Assembly (NCBI GenBank): GCA_900550365.1
Contig: URRR01000008.1
Span: forward strand, 1 to 64,000
DNA from: an uncultured Prevotella sp.
GTDB taxonomy: Bacteria; Bacteroidota; Bacteroidia; Bacteroidales; Bacteroidaceae
Reading direction: 5' to 3'
Length of the DNA: 64,000 bases
The translations under genes were made by a program, and so were the position numbers. Shown here piece after piece: positions 1-7,947 of the stretch. Numbering within the stretch: position 1 is the first letter of the stretch; each line of letters opens with the position of its first letter. Below the pieces are notes generated by a model. It did not search any database and had not been told where the DNA came from. It saw only the letters and a list, made by a program, of their open reading frames with translations.

Positions 1-74
1 AATCTGCCAAGCGTAAACAGAAACACGAGAGAGATTCCTACGTTCTAGGCAAGGCCGGCCAAATTAATTACGTA

Positions 75-242
75 ATGAAGAAGTTTGAGACATACATCCA
101 GCATGACGCAATGCAGTGTGGAGCGACCTGCCTGCGCATGATATTCTGTTCATGCGGATTTGCAATCCGCATGTTTGAATATCAGGATTTGCAATCCGGC
201 AGATATAATGTACAATGTTATTTTCAGGATTACAAATCCTGA
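75..242 (+). pseudogene. N-terminal remnant of a C39-peptidase bacteriocin ABC exporter
   Basis: The first 23 codons read MKKFETYIQHDAMQCGATCL followed by RMI. This is the N-terminal signature of peptidase C39 domains (the QHD..QCG..CL block holding the catalytic Cys) found in bacteriocin-processing ABC exporters. Such exporters run to about 700 residues; here the similarity ends near base 145 and the frame continues only through a palindromic repeat to a stop at 240-242, giving 55 codons. The reading frame is also open leftward to base 3 without a stop, so a few upstream codons or a preceding gene end may belong to it. I infer a truncated, non-functional exporter whose breakpoint coincides with the repeat. 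The identification rests on a short but distinctive motif. Confidence 0.6.
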
Positions 243-285
243 TACTCAATTCCGGCAGATTGCAAATCTGCCGGAACGGCAAATC
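151..285. repeat. Palindromic 'GATTTGCAAATC' repeat cluster, copy 1
   Basis: A perfect 23-bp palindrome at 151-173 (arms CATGCGGATT / AATCCGCATG around TGC) is followed by related short palindromes near 186, 226 and 262. The same 23-mer recurs at 5526-5548, and about 55 bp of the right half (226-285) recurs at 6420-6475 with few changes. Degenerate relatives lie at 18455-18515 and 53770-53805. The block sits exactly where the C39 exporter fragment loses homology. Confidence 0.75.
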
Positions 286-306
286 ATACAAAAAACAACG
301 ATAACC

Positions 307-338
307 TTTGAAGGGACAAAGGATTTTCTGTAACTTTG
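307..338 (+). promoter_or_regulatory. Bacteroidota-type promoter for the PAS gene
   Basis: TTTG at 307-310 and TAACTTTG at 331-338 are separated by 20 bp. This matches the -33/-7 consensus of the major Bacteroidota sigma factor exactly. It places the transcription start near 345 and rules out the ATG at 308 as the start of the downstream gene. Confidence 0.8.
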
Positions 339-361
339 TGATTCAGATAACAAAAAGGAAT

Positions 362-709
362 ATGGAAACAATGAACAACTTTGAGTGGGCAGAGGGAATG
401 AACTGCGCCGTGACTGTATGCGCGGCTGACGGAACGATAACGTACATGAACAGACGGGCGCGGGAGACATACAAAAAGCACGGCAACCTGATTGGGAAAA
501 ACCTGTATGACTGCCACAACGAGCGCTCGCAGGGGATTATCCGGCGGCTGATTGAGACGGGAGGAGCCAACGCCTACACCATTGAGAAGCACGGGCAGCG
601 CAAGATGATATACCAGACGGCGTGCAAGGACGACGACGGACACGTAACCGGAATCGTGGAGATATCAATGGTAATACCCGAGGAGATGCCCCATTACGTA
701 AGAGGCTGA
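362..709 (+). CDS. Small single-domain PAS protein
   Basis: A 115-residue protein consisting of one PAS fold: the CAADGTITYMNRRA segment is the typical first PAS strands, followed by an LIGKNLYDCH helix/turn region and late strands with DDDGHVTGIVE. No kinase, DNA-binding or cyclase domain follows, so it is a stand-alone sensor; ligand and partner are unknown. The ATG at 362 is chosen because the upstream ATG at 308 lies inside the promoter. It is convergent with the GH35 gene and separated from it by a shared terminator. Confidence 0.75.
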   Translation: METMNNFEWAEGMNCAVTVCAADGTITYMNRRARETYKKHGNLIGKNLYDCHNERSQGIIRRLIETGGANAYTIEKHGQRKMIYQTACKDDDGHVTGIVEISMVIPEEMPHYVRG

Positions 710-724
710 CGCTGAGGAGGATAA

Positions 725-790
725 AAAGTTATTTGCAGTCAGACGCCGACGGCCGAACATCATCGCGCCGGGCTGACTGCAAATAACTTT
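725..790. terminator. Bidirectional intrinsic terminator
   Basis: An 18-bp perfect inverted repeat (725-742 against 773-790, arms starting AAAGTTATTTGCAG) encloses a GC-rich loop and is followed by a T-run on the plus strand. It lies between two convergent genes (PAS and GH35) and probably terminates both. Confidence 0.75.
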
Positions 791-821
791 GTTTTTATAT
801 ACACAAAAACTGCAATCGAGC

Positions 822-3173
822 TTAATATACGTACAGACGGTAGGCGCTGACGGCACCCGCTCCGGCACGTGTGGTGCAGGGCAGACAGTCAACGGCGCTG
901 ACCTCACACTCGCGGCCCATGTCAATCACGATGACGTGGGGCAGCGGCCGCGCGGCCTCAGTGCCCCACCAGGTAGACTCCTGCTGGTCAATGGCCTTGT
1001 CGGCGGTGTTGTTTCCGTCGGCCGTGTCCTCGCTGTCGGCATACAGGGCGGTCCAGTCCTCGCGCCCGAGGCGGCTGCCCGAAGCGTCGCGGGCATACAG
1101 TTCGGCAATGGTAACCACGCCCGTTGCGGCGCTGCTGCCCGTAGCCTCGAGGGCTATATATCGTCCGCTGACAGGGGCGGGGAGGCTTATCGTCTGCCAT
1201 CCGGCCACGTCAGCCAGCGTGCCTTCAGCCACGGGAGCTAGCCGGCTGAGGTCGGGGCGCGCGTCGGGGTTGTCGTGGCGGCGGCTCTGCCCTGCCCTCA
1301 AGCCGTCGAGCACAGGCTCAGTCTGTCCCCAAACGACGGTCTGGCGCGGCCCCACAACGTCGAGCACAATCAGCTCGTTGTCGCCCTCGTTGAGCCAGCA
1401 GCCCGGCACGTAGAGCGTCTGCTGCGGTCCAATGCTCCAGAAGCGGCCGAGGGCGTGGCCGTTGACGTAGGCCTGCCCCTTGCCCCACTGCTCCATGTTG
1501 AGATACGTGTCGCCCGTCTTGCTGAGCCTGAACGTGCCCCGGTAATACCCGGCGCGCCCCTCCAGACGCGGCTCGGGAGCATGCCCCGCGGCGGCACGGG
1601 CGAGCGCTCTAACGGCGTCAGAACAGCCGTCGGGCAGCGTGCGCATGGTCCAGCCGGTGAGCTTTGTCATGACCTGACTGCCGCACGAGTCGCTGACGAG
1701 CACCGGGCAGCCCACAAGTCCCTTGAAATCCTTTATCGCGCGGCCGAAATTTATTCGCCCCATGCCCTCCACAACGATGTCGAGGCGGCTCTCTGTGGCC
1801 GCAGGCGGCAGCGTGACAACGGTGTCGGCAGTCATTCGGCAGGCCGTGCCAGCGGGCCGTCCGCCGGCATACACCACGGCAAAGTCGTGCGCGCAGCCGA
1901 GCATCAGGCGGCCTCCCTGCGGCAGGGCGGGCAGCCGCGTGGAATAGACGGCGGCGCCCCAGCCCATGTCCATCTGCTCGAACGTAAGCGGAGAACGGCC
2001 CTCAAGCACGCTGTCGGTGCCCAGGGCGAGCGGCGCATACGTGTCGAGACTGAAGCGGGGCACGCTTATCAGCGGCGCGGCAGGCGCGGGCACGGGCGGC
2101 AGACTGTCGGCGGCGTGGCGCTGCATCATCTGCCTCAGGGCGTAATATTTAGGCGTGGCGGCGCCGCTCTCGCTTATCGGCGCGTCGTAGTCGTAAGAAG
2201 TAACGTCGGGAGCGAAGCCCGGCGAGTTGGCTCCGGCCCAGTGGCCGAAGGACGTTCCGCCGTGGGTCATGTAGAGAGAGAAGGATATGCCGCGCGTAAG
2301 CATGGCGTCAAGGCCGGCCACCATGTCGGCAGCGGGGCGCGTCTCGTGGCGTGCTCCCCACTTGTCAAACCAGCCGCTCCAGTACTCTGAGCACATAAGC
2401 GGCGACTCGGGGCGCAGGCGGCGCAGCGGCTCAAACTGCCCGTCGACGTCGGCTCCGGTGCCGAAGTTGAGCGTCCAGAGCAGGTCGTCGAGGCCGTTAA
2501 GCGTGAAGTTGCTCGACCAGTCGCACTGGAACAGCTCCACGCCGTCGAAGCCCGAGCGCCTCACGATGTCGCGTATGGCGGCCACGTAGGCCTTGTCCTC
2601 ACCGTAAGAGCCGTACTCGTTCTCCACCTGAACCATTATAATGGGCCCTCCGCGCTGAACGGTCAGCGGCGCGAGCTGCTCGCCCACCTTGGCCATGAAC
2701 GCCTCCACGCGCCGCATGAAGTAAGGGTCGAGCGAGCGCAGGCGTATGTCCTTCTTCTTAAGCAGCCACCAGGGCAGGCCGCCCATCTCCCACTCGGCGC
2801 AGACGTAAGGGCCGGGGCGCACGATGACGTACATGCCGTTGCGCTGGGCCACGCGGCAGAACTCGGCAATATCGTTCTGCCCAGTGAAGTCAAACTCGCC
2901 CTCGCGCTGCTCGTGAAGGTTCCAGAACACGTACATGCAGACGGTGTTCATGCCGAGCGCGCGGCACATGCGTATGCGCTGTTCCCAGTAAGGGCGGGGT
3001 ATGCGGGGATAGTGCAGCTCGGCCGCCTTCACCGTGAAGGGCTGTCCGTTGAGCAGAAACGTGCCCTGACCGCACGTAAACGTGCCGCCCGGCAGATTGT
3101 CCGCGGCGGCCGGGATAACGGCCGTGAGGGCAAGGAAAAGCGCCATACGGCGCAGAAATGACGTAATGTGCAT
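822..3173 (-). CDS. GH35 beta-galactosidase, secreted
   Basis: A 783-residue glycoside hydrolase family 35 enzyme, expected to release terminal beta-galactose from oligosaccharides or galactan side chains. Residues 1-24 form a signal peptide. The TIM barrel starts near residue 35 and shows the family motif VQVENEYGSYG with the expected acid/base Glu186, and MCSEYWSGWFDKWG with the nucleophile Glu263. Beta-sandwich domains follow, and the last 130 residues resemble an F5/8 type C (discoidin-like) carbohydrate-binding module. The next gene in the same direction upstream is a PL1 pectate lyase, so both fit pectin or arabinogalactan use, though a terminator and separate promoters suggest independent transcription. 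The start is supported by the signal peptide and by a promoter 36-66 bp upstream. Confidence 0.93.
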   Translation of the reverse strand: MHITSFLRRMALFLALTAVIPAAADNLPGGTFTCGQGTFLLNGQPFTVKAAELHYPRIPRPYWEQRIRMCRALGMNTVCMYVFWNLHEQREGEFDFTGQNDIAEFCRVAQRNGMYVIVRPGPYVCAEWEMGGLPWWLLKKKDIRLRSLDPYFMRRVEAFMAKVGEQLAPLTVQRGGPIIMVQVENEYGSYGEDKAYVAAIRDIVRRSGFDGVELFQCDWSSNFTLNGLDDLLWTLNFGTGADVDGQFEPLRRLRPESPLMCSEYWSGWFDKWGARHETRPAADMVAGLDAMLTRGISFSLYMTHGGTSFGHWAGANSPGFAPDVTSYDYDAPISESGAATPKYYALRQMMQRHAADSLPPVPAPAAPLISVPRFSLDTYAPLALGTDSVLEGRSPLTFEQMDMGWGAAVYSTRLPALPQGGRLMLGCAHDFAVVYAGGRPAGTACRMTADTVVTLPPAATESRLDIVVEGMGRINFGRAIKDFKGLVGCPVLVSDSCGSQVMTKLTGWTMRTLPDGCSDAVRALARAAAGHAPEPRLEGRAGYYRGTFRLSKTGDTYLNMEQWGKGQAYVNGHALGRFWSIGPQQTLYVPGCWLNEGDNELIVLDVVGPRQTVVWGQTEPVLDGLRAGQSRRHDNPDARPDLSRLAPVAEGTLADVAGWQTISLPAPVSGRYIALEATGSSAATGVVTIAELYARDASGSRLGREDWTALYADSEDTADGNNTADKAIDQQESTWWGTEAARPLPHVIVIDMGRECEVSAVDCLPCTTRAGAGAVSAYRLYVY

Positions 3174-3208
3174 GGTAAGAATGTATTAGAATGATACGGT
3201 ATCACGTG

Positions 3209-3239
3209 CAAAAATACAAAATATATTTCATCCGGCAAA
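3209..3239 (-). promoter_or_regulatory. Promoter of the GH35 gene
   Basis: On the minus strand TTTG (3236-3239) and TATTTTTG (3209-3216) are 19 bp apart, matching the Bacteroidota -33/-7 consensus, 36 bp before the GH35 start codon. Confidence 0.75.
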
Positions 3240-3297
3240 GCGCCGCCGGCACCCGCCGCGCTGCAATAACGGCACCGGCAGCGCCGCGGCGGAGCAC

Positions 3298-3331
3298 GAA
3301 AAAGGCGGACAGACATCACTGCCTGCCCGCC
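3298..3331 (-). terminator. Terminator of the pectate lyase gene
   Basis: On the minus strand a stem GGCGGGCAG / CTGTCCGCC (3323-3331 with 3304-3312, one mismatch) is followed directly by a run of U residues. It lies about 70 bp past the pectate lyase stop codon. Confidence 0.65.
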
Positions 3332-3399
3332 CAAACGGTTTGATTGTCTATAAAGATTAATACCATAGAGGCCTTGATAAATGCCCGGCCTGCCTGAGA

Positions 3400-5142
3400 T
3401 TAATACAGGCTGGTCTTGCCGGCAAGGGTATCATAGTTGTTGTTAAGGTCGGTCCAGTCAACCTTCACCTTAGTGCTGATACCGTTGATATACTTCTCGA
3501 TGTTGGTATATCCGTCGCCGGTGCAGTCGCCGTTGGCGTCTGACGGGTCGTTGGGGTTCAGTCCGGCAGCAATCTCCCAGTCGTCAGGCATGCCGTCGCC
3601 GTCGGTGTCAACACGCGGCTCACCCTTGTATTCGGGATATCCGCCCATCTGTCGCGGGTCGGTGATGATGCCCAGCTTGTAAGAGTCCTTGGGCAGACGG
3701 CGGTACTTGAAGAGGCCGTCCTCGTTCATCGAGCGGTCGCGCATGCCCCAGTGGTCGCCGTAGGGGTTGTCCTTGGGCAGCTTCTTCACGTAGTAAGCCT
3801 CGCCCGTGCGCACTTCCTCAACGATGCGCTGGTCAACGATGTCGCGTGTAGGCAGCGTGGCGCCGACGTTCTCAAGCACGTAGTCGAACGTCTTGTCCTT
3901 CGGCAGGATGGTCATGTGAGGCATGGGGAACGGCTCGTCAGACTTCATCAGGGCCAGCTCGTCGGGGTTCAGCTTGCCGTCCTTGTCGGCGGTCTGTATG
4001 CCTCCGTCCCAGTTGTCCTTGGTCACTTTCTCGTTGCCCTCCATGATGTTGCCGTTGGCGTAGACGCGGCCATACTGGGCGTAAGGGAACAGCTTCTGGC
4101 TGCGGCTCTCGCTCTTCACGATGCGGTAGCCCACGGGAGAGTCTTTCGGAGTAAGCGGTCCGGGCTTGTAATAGTTGTTGATGAAGTTGCTCATCGTAGA
4201 GAACTCGCCGCCGTCAGCCGTGCGGTGAACCCAGTTGTAGATAACGTTGTTAACGAAGTTGAACACTCCGCCCCAGCCTATCGACGGGTTACGTCCGGTG
4301 TTGTCGGCCCAGAGGTTACGCATGAACGACGTGTTCTCGCCGCCTATCGTAGAGCCGAAGGCGTGGTTATACGTGTCGAGACCCTTTGCCGAGATAGTGT
4401 TCTGAATGGTCACGTTGACGGTAGGCTCCTTGCGTGAAGGCTTGCCGTCGCCCATGTCGAACATGTGGCGGTAGAACGAGATGTTCTCGTCGAGACCCCA
4501 CTCGCACGAGCAGTGGTCAATCATGATGTTGCCCACGGGGTTGCCGCCGAACGAGTCCTCACGGTACCACACGTTCGTAGCTCCGCGGCGGAAGCGCATG
4601 TGGCGCACGATAACGTCGTGAGTGTTCACCTGGAACGACTGTCCCGCTATGCAGACACCGTCGCCGGGAGCGGTCTGTCCGGCAATGGTAACGTAGGGAG
4701 CGCGCAGGATGACAGGAGTCTTGAGCCAGATTATGCCCGACACGTTGAACACGATGATGCGCGCGCCGCCCTGCTCGCAGGCCCAGCGGAACGAGCCGGG
4801 GCCGTCGTCGTTAAGATTGGTTACGACGAGCACCTTGCCGCCGCGGCCGCCGGCAGTGTACATGCCGCCGCCCTCAGCACCGGGGAAAGCCGGTATCTTG
4901 GCCTGCTTGAGGTCATACGGACGCCATGCCCAGGGCACGTAAGGGCGGCCGTTCTCCATGGCCTCTTTCTTAACTATCGGGAACGCTACTGCCCAGGCCG
5001 AGTCAGAGTGAGCTGTCCAGACCTTGGTCAGCGAGTCTATCTTGGCCTTACCCTCCTTCGTGAGCTCGGGATATTGGGCCATAACTGCCTGCGGTCCGAA
5101 GCACATGGCCAAGGCCGCAACTGCCAATGTTTTCCTGTTCAT
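3400..5142 (-). CDS. Secreted pectate lyase, PL1 family
   Basis: A 580-residue polysaccharide lyase that should cleave polygalacturonate by beta-elimination. The signal peptide (residues 1-22) ends at VMAQ. The right-handed beta-helix begins at FPGAEGGG and shows typical PL1 features: TNLNDDGPGSFRWA, ISGI-like strand turns, VTIAGQTAPGDG, VIVRHMRFR and IMIDHCSCEWG. The C-terminus carries DTDGDGMPDDWE and a second Asp-rich loop ending in YTNIEKYIN, a calcium-binding thrombospondin-3/dockerin-like pair common on Bacteroidota pectate lyases. A weak -7-like TGCCTTTG lies at 5193-5200 on the minus strand, giving a leader of about 45 nt. No SusC/D genes lie beside it. Confidence 0.93.
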   Translation of the reverse strand: MNRKTLAVAALAMCFGPQAVMAQYPELTKEGKAKIDSLTKVWTAHSDSAWAVAFPIVKKEAMENGRPYVPWAWRPYDLKQAKIPAFPGAEGGGMYTAGGRGGKVLVVTNLNDDGPGSFRWACEQGGARIIVFNVSGIIWLKTPVILRAPYVTIAGQTAPGDGVCIAGQSFQVNTHDVIVRHMRFRRGATNVWYREDSFGGNPVGNIMIDHCSCEWGLDENISFYRHMFDMGDGKPSRKEPTVNVTIQNTISAKGLDTYNHAFGSTIGGENTSFMRNLWADNTGRNPSIGWGGVFNFVNNVIYNWVHRTADGGEFSTMSNFINNYYKPGPLTPKDSPVGYRIVKSESRSQKLFPYAQYGRVYANGNIMEGNEKVTKDNWDGGIQTADKDGKLNPDELALMKSDEPFPMPHMTILPKDKTFDYVLENVGATLPTRDIVDQRIVEEVRTGEAYYVKKLPKDNPYGDHWGMRDRSMNEDGLFKYRRLPKDSYKLGIITDPRQMGGYPEYKGEPRVDTDGDGMPDDWEIAAGLNPNDPSDANGDCTGDGYTNIEKYINGISTKVKVDWTDLNNNYDTLAGKTSLY

Positions 5143-5234
5143 AAATCGTATGTTAAGTTCTAAAGATTACGTTATTTTCACATATGACGCACCAAAGGCA
5201 AAAAAGTAATTAGTATTTAACATTGTTTTTAATT

Positions 5235-5395
5235 TCAGCAGACAAGCAAACAAGATACAAGCAAACAAGATACGAGCAGACAAGGAGATTTGCATTTTTT
5301 CTTAATTCTTAATTCTTAATTTCAAAAGTCTGCTTGTCTGCTGAAGACTTGTCTGCTGTCTTTCTTAATTCTTAACTCTTAATTATTTCACGCGT
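5235..5395. repeat. Low-complexity hairpin block (families A and I)
   Basis: Tandem GCAGACAAG-type units (family A, purine-rich) at 5235-5296 are followed by TTAATTC-type units (family I) and then by the reverse-complement GTCTGCTTGTCTGCT units at 5325-5360 and more TTAATTC units to 5390. The arms can fold into a long hairpin in the pectate lyase leader region. Confidence 0.8.
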
Positions 5396-5548
5396 AACCT
5401 CCTGACATTCAATATATTACAAAAGGGCACGTTTCACATCGCAAAACGTGGCCTTTTATCCGGCTGAAAACGACCTTTCAGCAGACAAGACACGAGCAGA
5501 CAAGACAAAGCAAATAACCGCCGTTCATGCGGATTTGCAATCCGCATG
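5389..5548. repeat. Dispersed CGCGTAACC repeat with appended family A units and palindrome
   Basis: The stretch from CACGCGTAACC (5389) through a hairpin around 5424-5455 (GGGCACGTTT / AAACGTGGCC) is clearly related to 17309-17400 and more weakly to 50545-50610 on the other strand. It ends in GCAGACAAG units (5478-5512) and the 23-bp palindrome at 5526-5548, identical to 151-173. No coding potential is visible; 5549-5700 is plain AT-rich DNA. Confidence 0.65.
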
Positions 5549-5706
5549 GAACACGATACTTTCTTACTTATTAATTTGCGAAGCTATTGTCTTAACTCCT
5601 AAAATAAATTTACTCAACCTACATTAGGTGTAAATTAGATAGTTGAATTTAATATGGACAAATGTTAAAATGCCGAAATTTATATATACTGTAAATATAT
5701 TTTCAC

Positions 5707-5714
5707 TATCTTTG
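5707..5714 (+). promoter_or_regulatory. -7 element for structured leader A
   Basis: TATCTTTG fits TAnnTTTG. No good TTTG lies 19-21 bp upstream. Transcription from here would start near 5721 and produce a 255-nt leader before the lipoprotein start codon. Confidence 0.55.
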
Positions 5715-5724
5715 TAACGTTTTT

Positions 5725-5964
5725 AGGCTTTGATGCCTGATTAAATTTAACATAAATAGCTCAATCGCTCTCGAATCACCACCTCGACATAGATGAGCTA
5801 CAGAATATACATTGGGATTCGTGCCTTATGGCGCGGACTTCTCCATAGTATATTCGGGCTTGTGGTGAGCCAGAGGGCGTATGGCAGTAGTCTGCGCTTT
5901 TCTTATGATTAAACGTATGACTTTGCCTATGAACTTTGGCAATATTGCAACAAAATACGTTTAA
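5725..5964 (+). ncRNA. Candidate pseudoknotted 5' leader RNA, copy A
   Basis: Helices visible by eye, in order: P0 hairpin AGGC/GCCT (5725-5728 with 5735-5738). P1 TAGCTCA/TGAGCTA (5757-5763 with 5794-5800). P2 TCACCAC/GTGGTGA (5776-5782 with 5862-5868), which crosses P1 and so makes a pseudoknot. P4 GAATATAC/GTATATTC (5803-5810 with 5848-5855), enclosing GTGCC/GGCGC (5821-5825 with 5830-5834). P5 GCAG/CTGC (5884-5887 with 5892-5895). A 10-bp stem TTAAACGTAT/ATACGTTTAA (5909-5918 with 5955-5964) ends 11 nt before the start codon. The same order of P0, P1 crossing P2, P4 and P5 is found with unrelated sequence at 54550-54389 (minus). No Rfam class is recognised. Confidence 0.5.
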
Positions 5965-5975
5965 TTCAAAACAAA

Positions 5976-6341
5976 ATGAAAAATTTAAAGTATTTAATTA
6001 TGTTACTGCTTTGTGCGGTAATGAGTTTGTCATTTACAGCTTGTTCTGATGACGATGAAGAAAGTGTGACCACTGAATATTATGTAAGTGTATATGTTAA
6101 TTTTTTTCTGGCAGATGTAGATAGAGTGACAGTTGTGGAATATGACAAAAATAACGTAGAAGTAGCAAATCATGTCATTGAATGCCCTTATGGAAGTGGC
6201 AACGGACGTTATATTGCCAACCCTAAATCAACAATGGTTAAAGCATTTGTCAAAGGAAAACAAGTTGGACAAACCTTGTTTTTAGAAATTGGAAGTAGCT
6301 GGACTTATAATATGTTGCGAATTACTGCAGATGATTTATAA
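5976..6341 (+). CDS. Small surface-type lipoprotein, unknown function
   Basis: A 121-residue protein with a lipoprotein signal peptide (hydrophobic segment 8-20, lipobox FTAC, Cys23). The acidic stretch SDDDEE directly after the Cys resembles the Bacteroidota lipoprotein export signal that sends lipoproteins to the cell surface. The mature part is a short beta-rich domain of about 95 residues with no motif I recognise. Base composition is more AT-rich than the neighbours, which may indicate transfer. It stands alone between an unusually long structured leader and its own terminator. Confidence 0.75.
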   Translation: MKNLKYLIMLLLCAVMSLSFTACSDDDEESVTTEYYVSVYVNFFLADVDRVTVVEYDKNNVEVANHVIECPYGSGNGRYIANPKSTMVKAFVKGKQVGQTLFLEIGSSWTYNMLRITADDL

Positions 6342-6374
6342 TTTTAACCAACTTGTAGTTTAGAATTAAGTTAG

Positions 6375-6409
6375 AAGGCGGGAATTCTTTTGGGAAATTC
6401 CGCCTTTTT
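6375..6409 (+). terminator. Intrinsic terminator of the lipoprotein gene
   Basis: The stem AAGGCGGGAATT (6375-6386) pairs with AAATTCCGCCTT (6395-6406) and is followed by a T-run, 33 bp past the stop codon. Confidence 0.8.
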
Positions 6410-6419
6410 GCAATATATG

Positions 6420-6475
6420 CGGATTACAAATCCTGATACTCATCTCCGTCAGATTGCAAATCTGCCGGAACGGTG
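6420..6475. repeat. Palindromic 'GATTTGCAAATC' repeat, copy 3
   Basis: Nearly identical to 226-285: a GGATTACAAATCC palindrome, a TGATACTCA spacer, then CAGATTGCAAATCTG and CCGGAACGG. It is followed at 6500-6560 by pyrimidine-rich TAACTACT units (family D) ahead of ychF. Confidence 0.75.
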
Positions 6476-6601
6476 ACAAGACAAAGCAAATAACCGCCAT
6501 GCAACCGACAAAGCTATTGACTTTAACTACTTCTAACTACTATAACTCCCTCTAACTACTAAAAAATGAAATTAAAACTATTAACCCTCGAATTTTTGCA
6601 T

Positions 6602-6609
6602 TACCTTTG
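6602..6609 (+). promoter_or_regulatory. -7 element of ychF
   Basis: TACCTTTG fits TAnnTTTG 30 bp before the start codon. No clear -33 TTTG is present at standard spacing. Confidence 0.55.
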
Positions 6610-6638
6610 CACACGGAGAATATAAACGTTTATAAGAT

Positions 6639-7739
6639 ATGTCATTAAAATGTGGTATAGTGGGACTGCCTAACGTGGGCAAGTCTACACTTTTCAACTG
6701 CGTGTCGAGCGCCAAGGCGCAGGCCGCCAACTTCCCTTTCTGTACGATTGAGCCTAACGTGGGCATGATTACCGTGCCTGACGAGAGGCTGACACGGCTG
6801 GCCGAGATCGTCCACCCGGGACGCATCGTGCCGGCTACGTGCGAGATTGTGGACATTGCCGGACTGGTGAAGGGCGCAAGCAAGGGCGAGGGCCTGGGCA
6901 ACAAGTTCCTGGGCAACATACGCGAGACTGACGCGATAATCCACGTGCTGCGCTGCTTTGACGACGACAACATAACTCACGTTGACGGCTCGATTGACCC
7001 GATACGCGACAAGGAGATTATCGACACCGAGCTGCAGCTGAAGGACCTTGAGACCATTGAGGGCCGCCTGGGCAAGCAGCAGAAGGTGGCCGCCACGGGC
7101 AACAAGGACGCCAAGGTGGAGGTGGCCGTGCTGGAGGCTTACAAGGAAGTGCTGGAGCAGGGCAAGAACGCGCGCATCGTTGAGTTTGAGAGCAAGGAGG
7201 AGCAGGAGGCGGCGCGCAACCTGTTTCTGCTGACGGCGAAGCCGGTGCTCTACGTGTGCAACGTTGACGAGGCGTCGGCCAAGACGGGCAACGACTACAG
7301 CCGCCGCGTGGAGGAGATTGCCAAGGAGGAGGGCGCCGAGGTGCTCGTGATAGCCGCTAAGACTGAGGAGGACATCGCGTCGCTGGAGAGTTACGAGGAC
7401 AAGAAGCTGTTCCTTGACGAGCTGGGCCTTGAGGAGAGCGGCGTAAACCGCCTGATAAAGAAGGCTTACGCCCTGCTTAACCTTGAGACGTTCATCACGG
7501 CGGGCGAGATGGAGGTTAAGGCGTGGACGTACAAGAAGGGCTGGAAGGCTCCGCAGTGCGCCGGCGTCATCCACTCTGACTTTGAGAAGGGCTTTATCCG
7601 CGCCGAGGTGATTAAGTATGACGACTACATCAAGTACGGCTCTGAGGCCGCCGTGCGCGAGGCCGGCAAACTGGGCATCGAGGGCAAGGACTACGTAGTG
7701 CAGGACGGTGACATAATGCACTTCAGGTTTAATGTTTAA
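6639..7739 (+). CDS. ychF: Redox-regulated ATPase YchF (OLA1/YchF family)
   Basis: At 366 residues it has the usual family length. The P-loop GLPNVGKST is at residues 8-16 and the switch II region is DIAGLVKGASKGEGLGNKFL. NVDE takes the place of the GTPase NKxD motif, which is why this family prefers ATP. The C-terminal 85 residues form the TGS domain, including the family end ...QDGDIMHFRFNV. YchF associates with ribosomes and is linked to stress and translation control. It is transcribed alone; the following repeat block separates it from lgt. Confidence 0.97.
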   Translation: MSLKCGIVGLPNVGKSTLFNCVSSAKAQAANFPFCTIEPNVGMITVPDERLTRLAEIVHPGRIVPATCEIVDIAGLVKGASKGEGLGNKFLGNIRETDAIIHVLRCFDDDNITHVDGSIDPIRDKEIIDTELQLKDLETIEGRLGKQQKVAATGNKDAKVEVAVLEAYKEVLEQGKNARIVEFESKEEQEAARNLFLLTAKPVLYVCNVDEASAKTGNDYSRRVEEIAKEEGAEVLVIAAKTEEDIASLESYEDKKLFLDELGLEESGVNRLIKKAYALLNLETFITAGEMEVKAWTYKKGWKAPQCAGVIHSDFEKGFIRAEVIKYDDYIKYGSEAAVREAGKLGIEGKDYVVQDGDIMHFRFNV

Positions 7740-7740
7740 A

Positions 7741-7931
7741 AGAAAGGAGTAAAGGAGTAAAGGAGTAAAAGTAGTAAGTAGTAAGTAGTAAGGAGTAAGG
7801 AGGTTAAGGCGTATGTCTTACTTCTTGCATAAAAACTTATTTACTTCATGAAATAACGCTTACCATTACTACTTACTCCTTTCTACCTCCTACTTACTAC
7901 TTACTACTTACTCCTTACTCCTTTACTACTA
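7741..7931. repeat. Mirror hairpin block, family C (GGAGTAA)
   Basis: Purine-rich GGAGTAAA/GTAGTAA units directly after the ychF stop (7741-7800) are matched by reverse-complement TTACTCC/TTACTACT units (7867-7931) just before lgt. The 65 nt between them are unique. The block can form a long intercistronic hairpin. Confidence 0.85.
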
Positions 7932-7947
7932 TAAATTCTAAGAAAAA

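Noticed and set aside
308..361. Upstream start for the PAS protein
   Set aside because: The ATG at 308 lies within the TTTG / TAACTTTG promoter and cannot be in the transcript.
822..5142. Polysaccharide utilisation locus
   Set aside because: GH35 and PL1 are adjacent, but no SusC/SusD pair, sulfatase or hybrid two-component regulator is present and each gene has its own terminator.
5725..5964. HDV-like ribozyme
   Set aside because: P1 and P2 cross as in HDV-like folds, but there is no P3 hairpin between the 5' strand of P2 and the 3' strand of P1 and no clear catalytic C region, so the class is left open.
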